A stretch of 64,000 bases of DNA from Pseudocercospora fijiensis CIRAD86 (lineage: Eukaryota; Ascomycota; Dothideomycetes; Mycosphaerellales; Mycosphaerellaceae), in contig NW_006921542.1 in the NCBI RefSeq assembly GCF_000340215.1, positions 115,614 to 179,613 of the forward strand. The letters run 5' to 3'. Made by a program: the position numbers and the translations under genes. This document shows positions 26,303-38,799 of the stretch, in pieces. Positions within the stretch are counted from its first letter, which is position 1, and each line of letters begins with the position of its first letter. The notes below the pieces were generated by a model. That model was not told the DNA's origin, made no database searches, and saw only the letters and a list, made by a program, of their open reading frames with translations.

Positions 26303-26622
26303 TTCGTACTTCGTAGATAGAGGTCGAGTATTCGATTTCGAAGCCCGCCCGCTATCTTCGAATTCTAGTAATACTACTCTCTTCCGGTTACAGTTTATAT
26401 AGCTAGTATAGCTCCTAGGATCTCCTCTATAAGCGCAATTACTATATAGTAGCTTTAGCGCTAGGTTATAGGAATAACGGCACCCTTCGAAATAACTATA
26501 GTTAGATTCGCAAGTTCTATATTTCGAAGGAAAGGGACAGTTTAGTATAGCCCAACTTCTAGCGTCTATACCGAGGATATAGACTAGCGCCGCTCGCCTC
26601 GCTCTCTTATCGGTACCCTTCT
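26303..26622 (-). pseudogene. RIP-decayed Cys-rich protein fragment
   Basis: About 107 codons on the minus strand are free of stops, with no start ATG left. The translation is Cys- and aromatic-rich, with cysteines spaced as in NCPFPSKYRTC, FEGCRY, SNCAY and NCNRKR. Some Tyr residues may have been His before RIP, so a zinc-binding module is possible but not shown. It lies just beyond the C-terminal end of the Helitron helicase. Whether it belongs to that element is unknown. Confidence 0.4.
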
Positions 26623-28029
26623 ACGTTACGCCTTTTCCTAGTATACGTATATAGCCCTCTCGAAATACTAGATCTCGCCCTTTACCGCTTACGATTTTCT
26701 TTACTAGCGCGTAGTCCGTAGTTCTAGTTTCTTAAATTTCACCTTTTTAATATACTTCTACTACTACTTATACGAACTATTGCGCGTAGTCCTTTCCTAC
26801 TTTAGGTACGATATTAAGGCTCGATATTGTATTAGCGCTAAGAGTATAGTAGAGAATCCGAAGAGAAAGGAGGATAACTAAGAGAACTACCGGGAACTTA
26901 GCTTATATAGATAGGGGTTAAGCGGCTAAATAACAAGGTTCTTAGTACTTCGGAGAAGTAGTAATACGCTAACCGTATTTAGGTAGCTAACCTCTATACC
27001 TAAAGAGAAAAAAATGCTACTATAGATAGAGAAGTTTTGTATATATATATTATAGAGAATAACTACTAATCGCAGCCTAAAAGTCTTCTATATCGAAGTC
27101 GAGATCTGCGTCTTAAAGCATACTAAGGATCTTAGCTTCTTATTTATATCCGACAACCGGAGCCTTTCCCTTAGCAACGTCGCCTAGCCTTAGAGTACGA
27201 GGTAGCGTTAGAGCGTATACTATCGAGGTTAGAGTAGAGTCTTAAGTACGGGATATAGGCTTCGAGAGGAATACGGATTGTCCGGGTAGTCGGTTCCTAG
27301 AGAATAAAGGACCTAGAATAGGCGTAGTATCCTTAGAAATCTATTAGATTATACGCGCCGTAGATACGGAACGAGGTACCGGTATAGGTACTAGCGTAGG
27401 TAGTATCGATAAGGTCTTAGTTAGATCTGCCTACGTAATCTCCTTCGAAGGTGTTATTTTAGCCGTAACTTATATTATCTATTAGGCGTTACTAGGACCC
27501 GGGGCTAAGTTCTAGAGGTAGACTAAGGAGTCGTCTAGTTAGTATCTAGGAAGTTCTATAAATAACGGTCGGCGCGAAGTTTTCGCTAGTACTATAGTTA
27601 GCGCAGTTTCTCGCCGGCTTAGCTATCGTCCGACTCTAGTATCTACTAACGTCCTATCTTCGTCGTTATTTAGTACGAATGCCCTAGGACCCCTTTCTAC
27701 TCTACGCGGAAGGCTACTATCGCTACCTACTTCGCGGTCTAGACCCGCAAAGTTTCGAGTATACTAGTTAGGCTCGTCTTCGGGTTCTATAGCGTCTCGA
27801 GTAGAACCGGTAGGCGGTTTAGCGATTTCGGGAATATACGCTTAAGGTACGTAGTTAAGAGTACCCTACGGGCGTCGCGGTTGCTACGCTAGTCTAGTAG
27901 AGCTAGTAGGTATAGCGTATATCGCTCCGCGTAATAGGACGTTAGAGGTTATATCTATAAACAGATTGCTATCCTTAAAAATAAAGTCGTAGAGACGCTT
28001 AGGTAGATATAATAGAGCCGAGCGAAACA

Positions 28030-31000
28030 CCTTATTTAGGGAGTCGCCGCCCTACGTAAAAGTATACTTTCCGTTAATAAGTACGCGGAGGTTATATACG
28101 TCCGTAACGCGTAAGAATACTACGAAGAGTTAGCCGTAGCTAAATACAGGCCGTCGAAGGTCGATACCGATATATACTAGGGATTAACCCTAAGATTTGT
28201 TTATTATTATTGCGAAACAAGGTCGAAGCGGAAGTTAATATCGCTTAAGGGTAAACGGCAGGCCTTTATTCGAATATATCTAGATTCGCGGTATCTAGTA
28301 CACTTCCTAATTATCGTCGTCTAGTAGTTTCCGAACTTTAATCCTAAACTAGAGTGTTTTTACGACGACAATCCGCGTTCCGTTTACGAGTTCTACCGTC
28401 TTATAGATATTCCGTATAATTATTATTAGTATACCTACCCGGATCCGTAGGCAAGGAATCTAGAGCTCGGTATTCTAGATAGATTTTAAAAGGCTTAAGA
28501 TTTCCGGAGGCTAGTCTTTATCGCTAGGTAACTTCTCTATCTTATCCTCGTAGCGATATTCGCGAATTGTACCGTACGGTAGGTCGTCTACGATACGTTC
28601 GTTAATCTCGTAGGCGGTGTCGTTCGTTATATAAAGGATAGCTCGAGAACGATAGAATACTAGGTCGTGCTTAGCCTTAATAATACCCTATCTTAGAAAA
28701 ACGAAATCGATAAGCTCGCTAAGGTCCTAGACTCTTCCGACGTATATTAGTAGCTTAATAAATCGATCGAATACGTCGTCGTATATAATATAGAGGGTCT
28801 AGTAGTAGAAGTCGACGTTCTACGGATTGCTATCTATAAGCCGTATATTTTGCTAGAGATAGAGCATCTTAATCTTATTCTAGATTAGGAAGGCTTTAAA
28901 TGTAATCGCTATTACGTCTACTTCCTTCGAAGACTTCTTATACTCGGGAAGCACTAGAAGAGTCTATACCTAGTCGCCGCCGAATACGACGGGGACTCCC
29001 GCGAAGAATAGTTCGTTGCCCTAGCCGTTACTACCTAATCGTAACTTATAAAAGAGTCGATATATAGCTATAATATCGCGACTATTCTATATCGCGGCTT
29101 CGTCCTAAATAACTAGATAAGTCTTTCGGATTAGCTTAGCGTCTATTATATCTTGCGTAATAGGATAGTCCTACCGCCCGGTATTACTTAAAGGAAGTTT
29201 AAATCGGGAGTGCGCTATACGACTACTAGGAAGCAGCTATACGGCGACACCTAAAGACGCGACATATAATACGATAAGGCTACGTACTCTATAGGTCGCT
29301 ACGAGTATACGGTATAGGAACGTCTTCCCGTAGCCTCCTAGACCTTAGATAAAAAAGTGCGCCGTTAACGGATTCTAGTCGATATCGTTCGTAATATCGG
29401 TAAAGGCTCGCCTTTAACCGTTATTAAGAAGGTAGGCGTTTTGTTAAACGTAGAGTTTGTTCTTATCTTCGTTTCCTATATCGACTAACGCTTCTTCTTA
29501 AGCGATAGCGTCGTTACTACTACGCATTTTCGCCTACGAAGGATCGGGACTCGGTAGTCTATAGCCCGATACCTTATATCCGTTAGTAACTAATTCGGTA
29601 TATAGCTACTACTTACTATAACTTTTAGTAGTAGCATTTATCTCTTTACACCTTCCTACGTAGCCTCCGCGCCGTAGTTCGATATATAGATCTTTATATA
29701 TATCCCTCTATAGAAGACTCTACTATCGCGTAGAGTCGGCTCCGGATATCGTATCCGTTAGGATAAGTAGTACGAATATAAGACGCAATTATCGGGAGGT
29801 ATATATCTTCTCGGCCTCCCGGAATGTATCTAGCTATTTATCTTCCGATCTTATAAGACCGGATACAATCGCCGCCGCTCGAAAGCTCTTATATATAGTG
29901 CCGCTATATGTCCTTAAGTCGCGGACACATTTAGTACCCCGAACGATATAGAGCGATTTAATTAAGTATAGTATCTCGCCTTTAGGACGTAGGGGCGGGT
30001 TAAGACGCGCAATCGAGTATACTACGCGCCTAGAACGTTTCTTCTACGCTTTATTATATAGCGTATAGTATTTTAGAAACTTAAGATACGTTAAGCGCCG
30101 GTAAGATACGTCGTTGTCTAGTAGTAACGCGTTATACCGAAACTATATAACGAGCGTAGTACGTTGTCGTCTATCGCCGCGTAGGTCTACTATCGTCGCG
30201 TTATAGTTAAATACGATATTACCCCTAGGGCGCGGTAGGTAGACGTCTAGTCGAATAACCGCGGGCTATTCTTTATAGCGCTTACCTCCTAAGATATTGT
30301 ATATCGCTATTGTAGGACTAATATATCGTATATTAACGTAGTTAGCGATCTTATTACCGGGAATCTCGAGGTAGGTAGTCGTACGGTCGGCGCCCTTATA
30401 GACGTACTTATTAATGTATTTAATCGCTCGTAATAAGCGGACCTGCTCGACGTTAATATAGGCGTTAAACCGCTTTAGTAGGTATAGATTGTACGGTACG
30501 ATATAACGATTGTCGAAGAGGAACGCGCGATTCCTCCTCTTGTTCTATATCCTCCCGTTACGGCGTCTACGATATTTCGGAAACGCGATATTAGTTACTA
30601 CCGTCTCGTCCGAGAACTCTATAGGGAATCCCTTAGAATACGTCCCTTCGGAGTATCGAGGTAACTATATATATAGGACGTATAGAAAGCCCGCGCTATA
30701 AGGTCTATAATATATGTGTTCCTTAACTAAGTTCGTTACGCTACTATCCGGGTCCTCGGCTAGGCTCGGAAGCTTAGCGCGGATAAAGTTATCGATCTTA
30801 GATATAGTATCTAGCGCTTAATTAGGCGCGATCTATAGCAAGAGGTAAAGGTAGGGGAGGCTACGCTTCTAGTATTCGACCGTCTAGCATCTCGCGATAT
30901 AGCGACCGAATACGTTCCTATAGCAGACCTCGTATAGAAACTCCCTAGCTTTCTAAATAAAGACCCTTATCGTAATATCTAGGCGGTCTATCGCGTCCTA

Positions 31001-33476
31001 ATAGTCGAACAAATAACGCGTAATCTCCGGCTAGTTAGGGTTAGCTATAAACGTAATAAAGTACGTAGAGACGCCGAAGTAGCCGATAATAGCTATAGAA
31101 TCTCGGTAGTACTATAAAATCTACCGATCGCCGCCGACGTACGAGAACGGGAGAACTATTCGTAGAGCTTATAGGATGCTATCGGATAATAGAGCCCCGT
31201 TCGTAGGGACGACTAAACGGTTCTACTATAGTAAACTATAACGTAAGCTTCCCTCGCATTCCCCGTACTATGCCTTAGTTCGAAGAATATCGTAACGTAG
31301 GTCTTCGCCTATCTATCGAGACAACTCTCGTTAGATGTCCTATCCGTTCTTATTGCCTAATAGTACGCGGGTACTACGCTATTTCGGTTGTTTTAAGTCG
31401 TACGTATCCGCCTATACTTCTTTCTAATAGTTGCCTAGGAAAAGTAGGTCGTTTAAGTCTACTATAATATATACGTCGACGTACAATTGTTATAGGAGCT
31501 AGCGACCGTAGAAGATAGTAGGAAATTAGTTTAGTCGATAGTGTAAAATGTACCTAAAATAATCCCTAAGCGTAACGTGCCTCCTACTACGCGTACGAAA
31601 CTAGTTCTCCTACGAAAACCTAGGAGTTCTAGCCGCCTAGAGGAGGACGTAATATATAGGGAAGTAGTATAGATAGTAGCGATTTATACGATATAGAGTA
31701 GTAGACACCTCTTCCGTACTTAACCGCTCTACTACTATAAAATCCCTTATTCCGCTAATAGCTTCTAGATCGTAATCCGGATAGAGGGCGGCTACTTCGT
31801 TTACGACCGGCTTATTATATCGACGCGCGTCCTATATACCTTCGTAGACTAAACTAAGGTCTATAGCCTTAAGAACGAGGCGCCTAGGTCCTTAGGAGGA
31901 TATAAACATTTCCCGAGCCGCGGCGAACTTATAATATAGCGCGTTATATTACGTAATTATCTTATATAACGCGATTATAGTGCCGTAGTCTAGCTACGGC
32001 GATAGTACAGATTTCTAGTTCCGGCTAGTATGTCTACGATCGCCGGATTTCTATATACGCCTCTTAGTAGTATATACGGGGTCGTAAAAGTATAGCTACG
32101 CGTATTAGGGATCTTCCGTCGGAGCGAAGAGACCGCCGCCTAAATAATACGCTTCCTTATAGATCTAGAACGAACTATATCCTAATACCCGTATATTACG
32201 CTTAGCTATAAATAAAGTTATTACGAGGCAGTAATTATAGGCTCGAATATTCTCCTAGAACGTTCTTGCTTCTATATCCTTAGATAGGTCTATAGTAAGC
32301 AGTCGCTATAGTAACGGAGGTAGTTTAGGGATCGGAAACATACCTTTTACCGCGCTACTACTGTAATATATTATAAATACTATACTATTCTTGTCCGTAG
32401 AAGAAGACGGTTTGCTATCTACTCGGACGTTCGATACTTTACAAATCTAATACTTAGCTTAATAGTATTAGCAGGTATATACTATGTCGCTAATATTAAG
32501 TATTACTGCCTTATATAGTATCGAGATATACGCCTTAGGAAGAGTAGACCTCTCCGGGCGTAAGAGGTCGGCGTTAGTAGCCTACGATCGACCTAGGCTA
32601 CGGTACGCTTCGGCGACCGCCGTAGGGAGGGTGTTATAATCGTTTAGATATTTAAAAGATATCCGCCCTAGAGAAGGCTAACTAGCTCGCACTTAAGGAC
32701 TAGAACCGCTAGCTCTAGCCCTACTAGTAGGGGTAGTAGTAGTATCCGTCGGTATTACTCTAGGGGTAAAAGGAAGGCTCGGTAGAAGTAGCGGTTAGAT
32801 AGGCCCTAGCGACGGAGCTCTAGGCGCGATAGAGCTACTATTCTTAATTAAACTCGCAGAGTTAGCGTTATAGGAAGGCTCCGTAAATTTAACGTCTATC
32901 GGTCTAGAAGGATCGAGAAAGTCGCCGAAGTCGTAGTAATTATCGAAAGCGTCTAGACCGTATTTATTAGGAACCTCTATATCCGGTAGCGTCGGACCTT
33001 ACCTCTCGGCGTTCTATATAACGGTATCTCTAGGTAAGACAGACTAATCGTCCTAGTTATAGTCGCGACCTATCGGACTTAGTAGAGTATAGATACTAGA
33101 AGCGCCGCTTACTAACGTAGATATAGAATCGGACCTATAACTAACGCTCGGAATTGTAATAGTAGGTAAACTCTACGCTAAATACGACAAAGAAGATAGT
33201 ATTAGACGTAACGGGTCGATAGTATATAACTCGTAGGTAGGCGGAGTATAGGGACGCTTAGTAGAAGAAGATATATAAAAGAGGGAACGATCGGATAGCG
33301 TTTTAGATAAAACACCTTATATATATAGCGATAATACGCTAGGGAGGTCGCGCGTCGTCCCTAACGCCTCTAACGTATTATTAAAGATAGGACTTGCTCG
33401 ACGTAACCTAGGTAATAGTCCGGTAGATACGTCGTCGTACGCTAACTATAGATATATAGTATTAGAATCGTAGTTG
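28030..33476 (-). pseudogene. Helitron Rep/helicase, main part
   Basis: Encodes most of the single large Helitron protein. Recognisable parts, reading leftwards: a Helitron N-domain segment (about 31,300-31,550); Rep motif FITFIANPN*PEI (31,022-31,063); the HUH catalytic site, where both His are now Tyr (PYLYLLL*I, Tyr codons 30,845-30,847 and 30,851-30,853); helicase Walker A GLGGYGKT (29,321-29,344); helicase segment VVFGGDW (about 28,952-28,995); and C-terminal helicase segments NGTRIVVVK, INKS*G*SL and LRRPVF...LFVVF.RVTDV (about 28,080-28,370). Stops are nearly all TAG/TAA at expected Trp or Gln positions. The protein would nick, unwind and transfer a DNA strand; this copy is dead. Confidence 0.85.
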
Positions 33477-33481
33477 CTATA
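33477..33481. repeat. Target-site duplication of Gypsy, left
   Basis: CTATA, repeated exactly at 40555-40559 beyond the right LTR. Five-base duplications are usual for Ty3/Gypsy integrases. Confidence 0.9.
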
Positions 33482-33678
33482 TGTGAGAAGGGTTATGTTA
33501 GCAGGTAGATAGGGTAGTAGTAGGTATAGGTAGTATTCGATAAGGATCTAGGAGGAGAGGGAGGAAGGTAGGAGAGTTGGCCTAACGCTAAGCGCCAAGC
33601 CCTGCCTAAGGCACTAAGACCCTAGCTTTACTCGGCCTAATTACATACCAATTACGTATAGCCTCTTTAGCTCTAATA
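33482..33678 (-). repeat. 3' LTR of the Gypsy element
   Basis: Starts TGTGAGAAGGG and ends CTCTAATA (CA changed to TA). It has the same length, 197 bp, as the right LTR with 13 differences, all transitions in CpA/TpG context. Confidence 0.93.
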
Positions 33679-33690
33679 TACGCTTCCCTT
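33679..33690 (-). promoter_or_regulatory. Polypurine tract
   Basis: On the minus strand AAGGGAAGCGTA lies directly next to the 3' LTR, where plus-strand DNA synthesis is primed in LTR retrotransposons. The purine run itself is AAGGGAAG. Confidence 0.6.
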
Positions 33691-34849
33691 CTAAAGGCCG
33701 CGCCCTCGTAGCCTGTCTATATTCTACGACCTCTATTGCCGCTAACTTAGTAAGTCTAATAAGCTGCTTAGCCCGCGCTAAATTAAACACTTAACTACCT
33801 AATTATATAACTATATTAAACCTCACCTCTAAACAATATAATATACAACTCTAACTACGCTATCTCTATATACAATAAACTATAAAGTGATATATATCTA
33901 TAAGAATTGAGGGCCTTCGACTAATTATAATACGAGCGCGTCTTCCCTACTATAATAGGTAGACGTACGAGGTATTGCAGCACTGCCTCCGTTCTAAGTA
34001 ATGTCGTATCGAGTTCTTTACGTCTACTCTTAAAAGACCTAGCAATGTCCGCTTCCGAGGGTTTGTCCGTTTCCGAGGGTTATTGTTCTTATTGTTCGTA
34101 GTTTCGCTAGCCCTAATTAGCTAGGTTTGGTAGCCTTTAAGTGTTAATCTTATCTTATCTTTTCAAAAAACACAGCTCGTCTAGTTTCTATAGGTAAAGG
34201 CTATTGTAAGTGCAGTAGTAGAGATTCGCCTCGCTTAAAGGGTTAGATAGATCGAGGAGTAACCTATTGTCCGCAAGATCGACCCCGGCTAGCTTAGCTC
34301 TATAGTTTTGCCCTTAGTTAGTCTATTAGTCGCTCAATCTTTTAACTTAGTTAAAGTTTTAACTTAGCCTTAAAGTTTTTTAATCAAACCTTTAATAGGC
34401 TTAAAGCTTTTAATCAAAGTTTTGATTAAAGGTGCCTTAGGCTCGTAGTATAGGTAAGGTTGTATCCGTAGGCGTAGCGACAATAGCAAGTAATATTGAC
34501 AATAGTAGCGCTAGTCGCCTTAGCGCTAACTTTACCTTCTTCTAATTTCCTTCTTCAACTAATAACAACTCGGCAACACCGTTACTAATATAGCCGCGCC
34601 GGCCGCGCCGTCCTTACCGATCGCCTAGGTCTCGAGACCCCGATAGAATAAAGGAATAAGAGGGGGACCTACAGGGCGCGTTAGTAAAGAGGTAGAGTCC
34701 TTAAAAGAGCATACGATTGATTGATTAACGCGTCGTAGCGCGCCTAGTATAGTCTTATTATCCTTTATTGCTAACACTTGCTTGTCTCTAATTAGTTAGC
34801 TTAATAGTACCCCGGGGGTAGCATTGTTCCTAGGCCTTAGTAGTGACAT

Positions 34850-37800
34850 TATAAGCTTTTAGCCTTCTTCTTGTTCTTTACGCTAGTCTAATACTTATCT
34901 AACAACTCGGTTATGTCCTTAAAGGAGTCTTTAGCTTCCTATAAGTCCTATTCTAGTGAATAGCCTTGCTATCTTAGTAGGTACTCCTTCTTGCCTTACC
35001 TAGTCCGGTGCTTTAGGATACGTTCTACAGACTACAGCTCTTTACTATCCGCTAGTATGTCTTCGTATTTAGTAGGGGCTTCATCCCCCTCGCGTAGGTA
35101 ATATAGCTTAAGGAGGGATATATAGAAGGTGTTATAGATAGTATAATAAGGAGGAAGCTATAACTAATAGGCCTATGCGGAGGAGCCCTTAACTTCTCGA
35201 ATGCGGAATAGACTAATGTACCTTGGTGCTAGTTTAGGGCGTGTTTTGCTATCAGGTAATAGGTATTTACGGATGCGGAGGTTCTTCGTACTAAGCATAA
35301 CTATATCGCCTTGTTTGAAGGTTATTGGCGTATAGTGTTTGTTATAGTAGGCCTTCTAATAGGCCTAGGCCTTTGCTAGTTTGTTAGCTATTATAGCGTA
35401 AATTTCTCGTATCTTTTGAACCCTCTTAATAGCCGCTAGCGTCTTAGGTATTGGTACTTGACGCGCTTCCCTTTCCTTACGCTCGGCCTCGAGCGAGGTA
35501 AATAGGTCTTATAGTAAGGCGGCGTTCTAGCCTATTATAGCTATATATAGTAAAACCTTAGTAGATAAGTGTACACTGTTATTATATACGAATTCTATAG
35601 GCTATAGGAGGTTAACCTAGTCGTTAGGGTTCTCGTTAATATAACTGCGCAGGTACTGCTATAGGGTAGCATTCTGCCTCTCTGTTTAACCGTTAGTCTA
35701 TAGATAGAAGGCTATTAATAGCCGATGCTTTAGTCTTAGCTATAGGCATATCTCGCTCTAATAATAGGATGTAAATGTCGTGCCCCGGTTAGAGACTATC
35801 CCCTTAGGGGTTCCCTAATAGGTATAGAAGATGTTGCTCTATAGAGCCTCTACTATGTTAATAGCAGTCCAATCCTTCCGTGCCGGGATATATCGAGCGC
35901 CTTTAGTGAACCGATCTACTATAACAAGGATAGCATCGAAGATGTCCTTGCTACCCCTACGTTTAGTAGGTAGAAGGCCTATAATGAAGTCTATTATAAG
36001 CTCTGTAAATGGCTTGTAAGGGATTGGTAGTGAGGACAACTCGCTAAAAGGCTGATGTTTTAGTGCCTTAATACGTTAATATACGGTATACGTATTAACG
36101 TATTCCTTTATATCCCGCTTACTATTTAGCTAGTAGTATGTGCGCGATAGTAGCTCGTACGACCTCTCTATGCTATAGTAACCGGCAAGCTTACTATTAT
36201 AGTGTCGCTTAAGAAGCTCTTGTCGGATCGAATGTTTAGCGGGGACATAGTATCTACCCTTAAACTTTAAATAACCTTTGTTATCGATCGACCAATTGTT
36301 ACTCTTACTAGGTCGAGTCTTTCGCCTACTTACAAGCTTATCGATACGTTTAGTAGCAAAGGCGTCCCTCTGCTAAGCCCGTAATAGCTTATCTATAAAC
36401 GATTGACTATCCCTATTTATAAGGTTATTTAATAGTACCCTCGCTATTAAACGAGGTACGCATTATATACATCTAATAGCACTAGTAGCCGGATTAACTG
36501 CAACCTCTTCTGCAGTGCTATCGCTATAGATAGCAATATCTTTAATCGAGTCGTTATAGCTCGAGCGATCTACGTCCTTTTTGACGTACACTAGAAGAAC
36601 GACAACTCCGCTATAGTATTTGTTGCCGCCGCGGGGTCCGGAAGTCCGCTTATCCTACGCCTACTTTATAGCAAGGTCTATAGCAATCTTATACTGCAGG
36701 GTTAGAAACAGAGAATTAATATGTTAGGTTTCGCTATCGTAATTAGGTCGCCTCGATAGGCTATTAGCAGGGTTACTTACGCCTAGCCGATATAATATAT
36801 TAAAATCGAACCCGGCGAGGTAGACGGCCTATCTAGCCTATCGACCTATAACCCTAGTAACCTTCGTAATTCTACGGAGGTTGTTATAGTCCGTATAGAC
36901 CTAAATAGGATGCTAAGCACTATCGAGATAATAGCGCTAGTGCTTAAAGGCTTCTACGATTGCTAGGAGCTCTTACTCGTAGGTCTCGTACCGACGTTCT
37001 ACGTCGATTATCTTCCGTAAAAAGAAGGCAATCGGGTACTAATAGGTATTATTAGCCTGCTGTAATATAATAGCTAATATAGCGAACTGTAAAGCGTTAG
37101 TTTCAATTCGGATCTGCTTGCTTAGTACGAAATAGTGCAATAAGGGGATATTAGTAAAGCGTTGCTTTAGGCCGTTAAAAGCGGCTTGCGCTCTATTAGT
37201 CCATTTGAACTCTCTAGTTAGGTTGGCCTTAGTTTTGGTAAGCTTAGTTAGGGGCATTATATGCCGTAAATAGCCCTCAATAAACCGATAGTAGAAGTTA
37301 GCAAAACCTAGGAATAATTGAAGCTCTTTAATAGACGTAGGAACGGGCTATTTAGTAATTGTTTTAATCCGGTTAGAATTAGCCTTAATACCCTTAGTTG
37401 AAATAAGAAAGCTAAGGAATAACACCTCCTTAGCAGTAAAGGTGCATTTAGAAGGCTTGTAATATAAGCTATAGGCCCTTAGGCGATCGAGTACCTTACG
37501 GACTATAGCCTAGTATTCCGCAATATTAGGAGAGTATATATAAACTAGGATGTTATCTAGGTAAACCATACAGAGGTAATCCAATAGGCCTAACAGGGCC
37601 CGATTAATATAGGACTAGAATGTAGTAGGGGCATTAGCTAGCCTAAATAGTATAACTAAGTACTTAAAATAGCTATAGCGAGTACGAAAGGCTGTCTTCT
37701 ATTCATCGCCCTTGCGAATACAGATGCGGTAATAGGCGTCCTTAATGTCTAATATAGTGTAGTAGTAGGCACTAGAAAGGCGATCGAGGGTCTTATTAAT

Positions 37801-38790
37801 AAGAGGAAGTAGATAACGATCTTTAATAGTAACAGCATTGAGTCTACGGTAATCGACGTATAACCGTAGGCTACTATCCTTCTTTGGAACAAATAGGATT
37901 AGTATACTAGTAGGGCTGTTACTATACCGAATGCGACCGTTAGCTAGATTTTCCTCTAGGTACTTACGCAATATAGCGAGCTCTCGTTTACTAAGGTTGT
38001 AGAGGGGACTAAAAGGAACCTCTTTGCCCTCTATAATGTTAATCTTATAATCTGTCTCCTTGAATATAGGCAATGTCGATGCTAAGTAGTGTTTAAATAT
38101 ATTAATATAGGTCTCTCGAATGGGCTCTAGTATACGTTCGAGCTGATTAGAGTCTATACTATTAGGGGGCATAGGTTCTTTGTTATCCCTACCGAGCAGG
38201 TCGGCAGTCGGATTAGCTAGGGTTAGGTTGCTAATGAATAGGACCCTAATATCGTTAGGGTACTCGCTAATATCAATGTGTTTAATGTCCTCTTTCCTAG
38301 CGATTCTAAATCGCTACTATTAGCTGCCTAGGTCTATAACTATAGCGTAGTACTTAAGAACAGGGTTACTAATAACAATATCGGATAGGAGGCTGTCTAT
38401 GTCTACCGCGTAGGTAGTGAAGTTTAGTAGGCGTTCATTTCCGAGGTCGTCTTTTAGAACTATAGGAACATAGTAGGCTCTATAGGTTAAGTGCCGAGCG
38501 TCATTAAACTAAGCAAGGGTTAGTAGGTTAGTCTTCGGCAGTTGTCGAAGGTCTAATTGCTTAGCTAGGTAATAGCTAATAAGGGCGCTAACTGAATTTC
38601 CGGGGTCTAGTATAACCTTTGCCTTATAGTTAGTATCGGGCCTAGATATAAGACAGGTACGTATAATAGCTAGCACAATGTCGATAGTCTTACGCCGTAT
38701 AAGGCTAATAGTTAGTGCGGCGCTTACTCTTTTTTCGACTAATTAAAAGAGCCGACTAGGGTAGTATTAGCGGCTGAAAGATGTTTCCTA
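34850..38790 (-). pseudogene. Gypsy pol polyprotein with C-terminal chromodomain
   Basis: Domains in reading order: aspartic protease with active-site-like DPGNS (about 38,610-38,640); RT (38,172-37,540) with [34 protein letters not shown] and [10 protein letters not shown], and the catalytic box now YLDNIL (37,552-37,563), with Asp changed to Asn; RNase H starting FKWTNRAQAAFNGLKQRF and including RIETNALQFA, also Asp to Asn (37,257-37,039); integrase core IIDFIIGLL...IVDRFTKGARYIP (36,039-35,839); and a chromodomain ILKHRTR*GKKEYLLR*QGYS (34,861-35,025) with two lost Trp codons. Many TAG/TAA stops separate the open pieces. A GAC-to-AAC change after T is what RIP on the opposite strand produces. 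Confidence 0.92.
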
Positions 38791-38799
38791 TACTCGGCG

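Noticed and set aside
30510..30701. 63-codon plus-strand open frame
   Set aside because: It is the antisense shadow of the Helitron protein.
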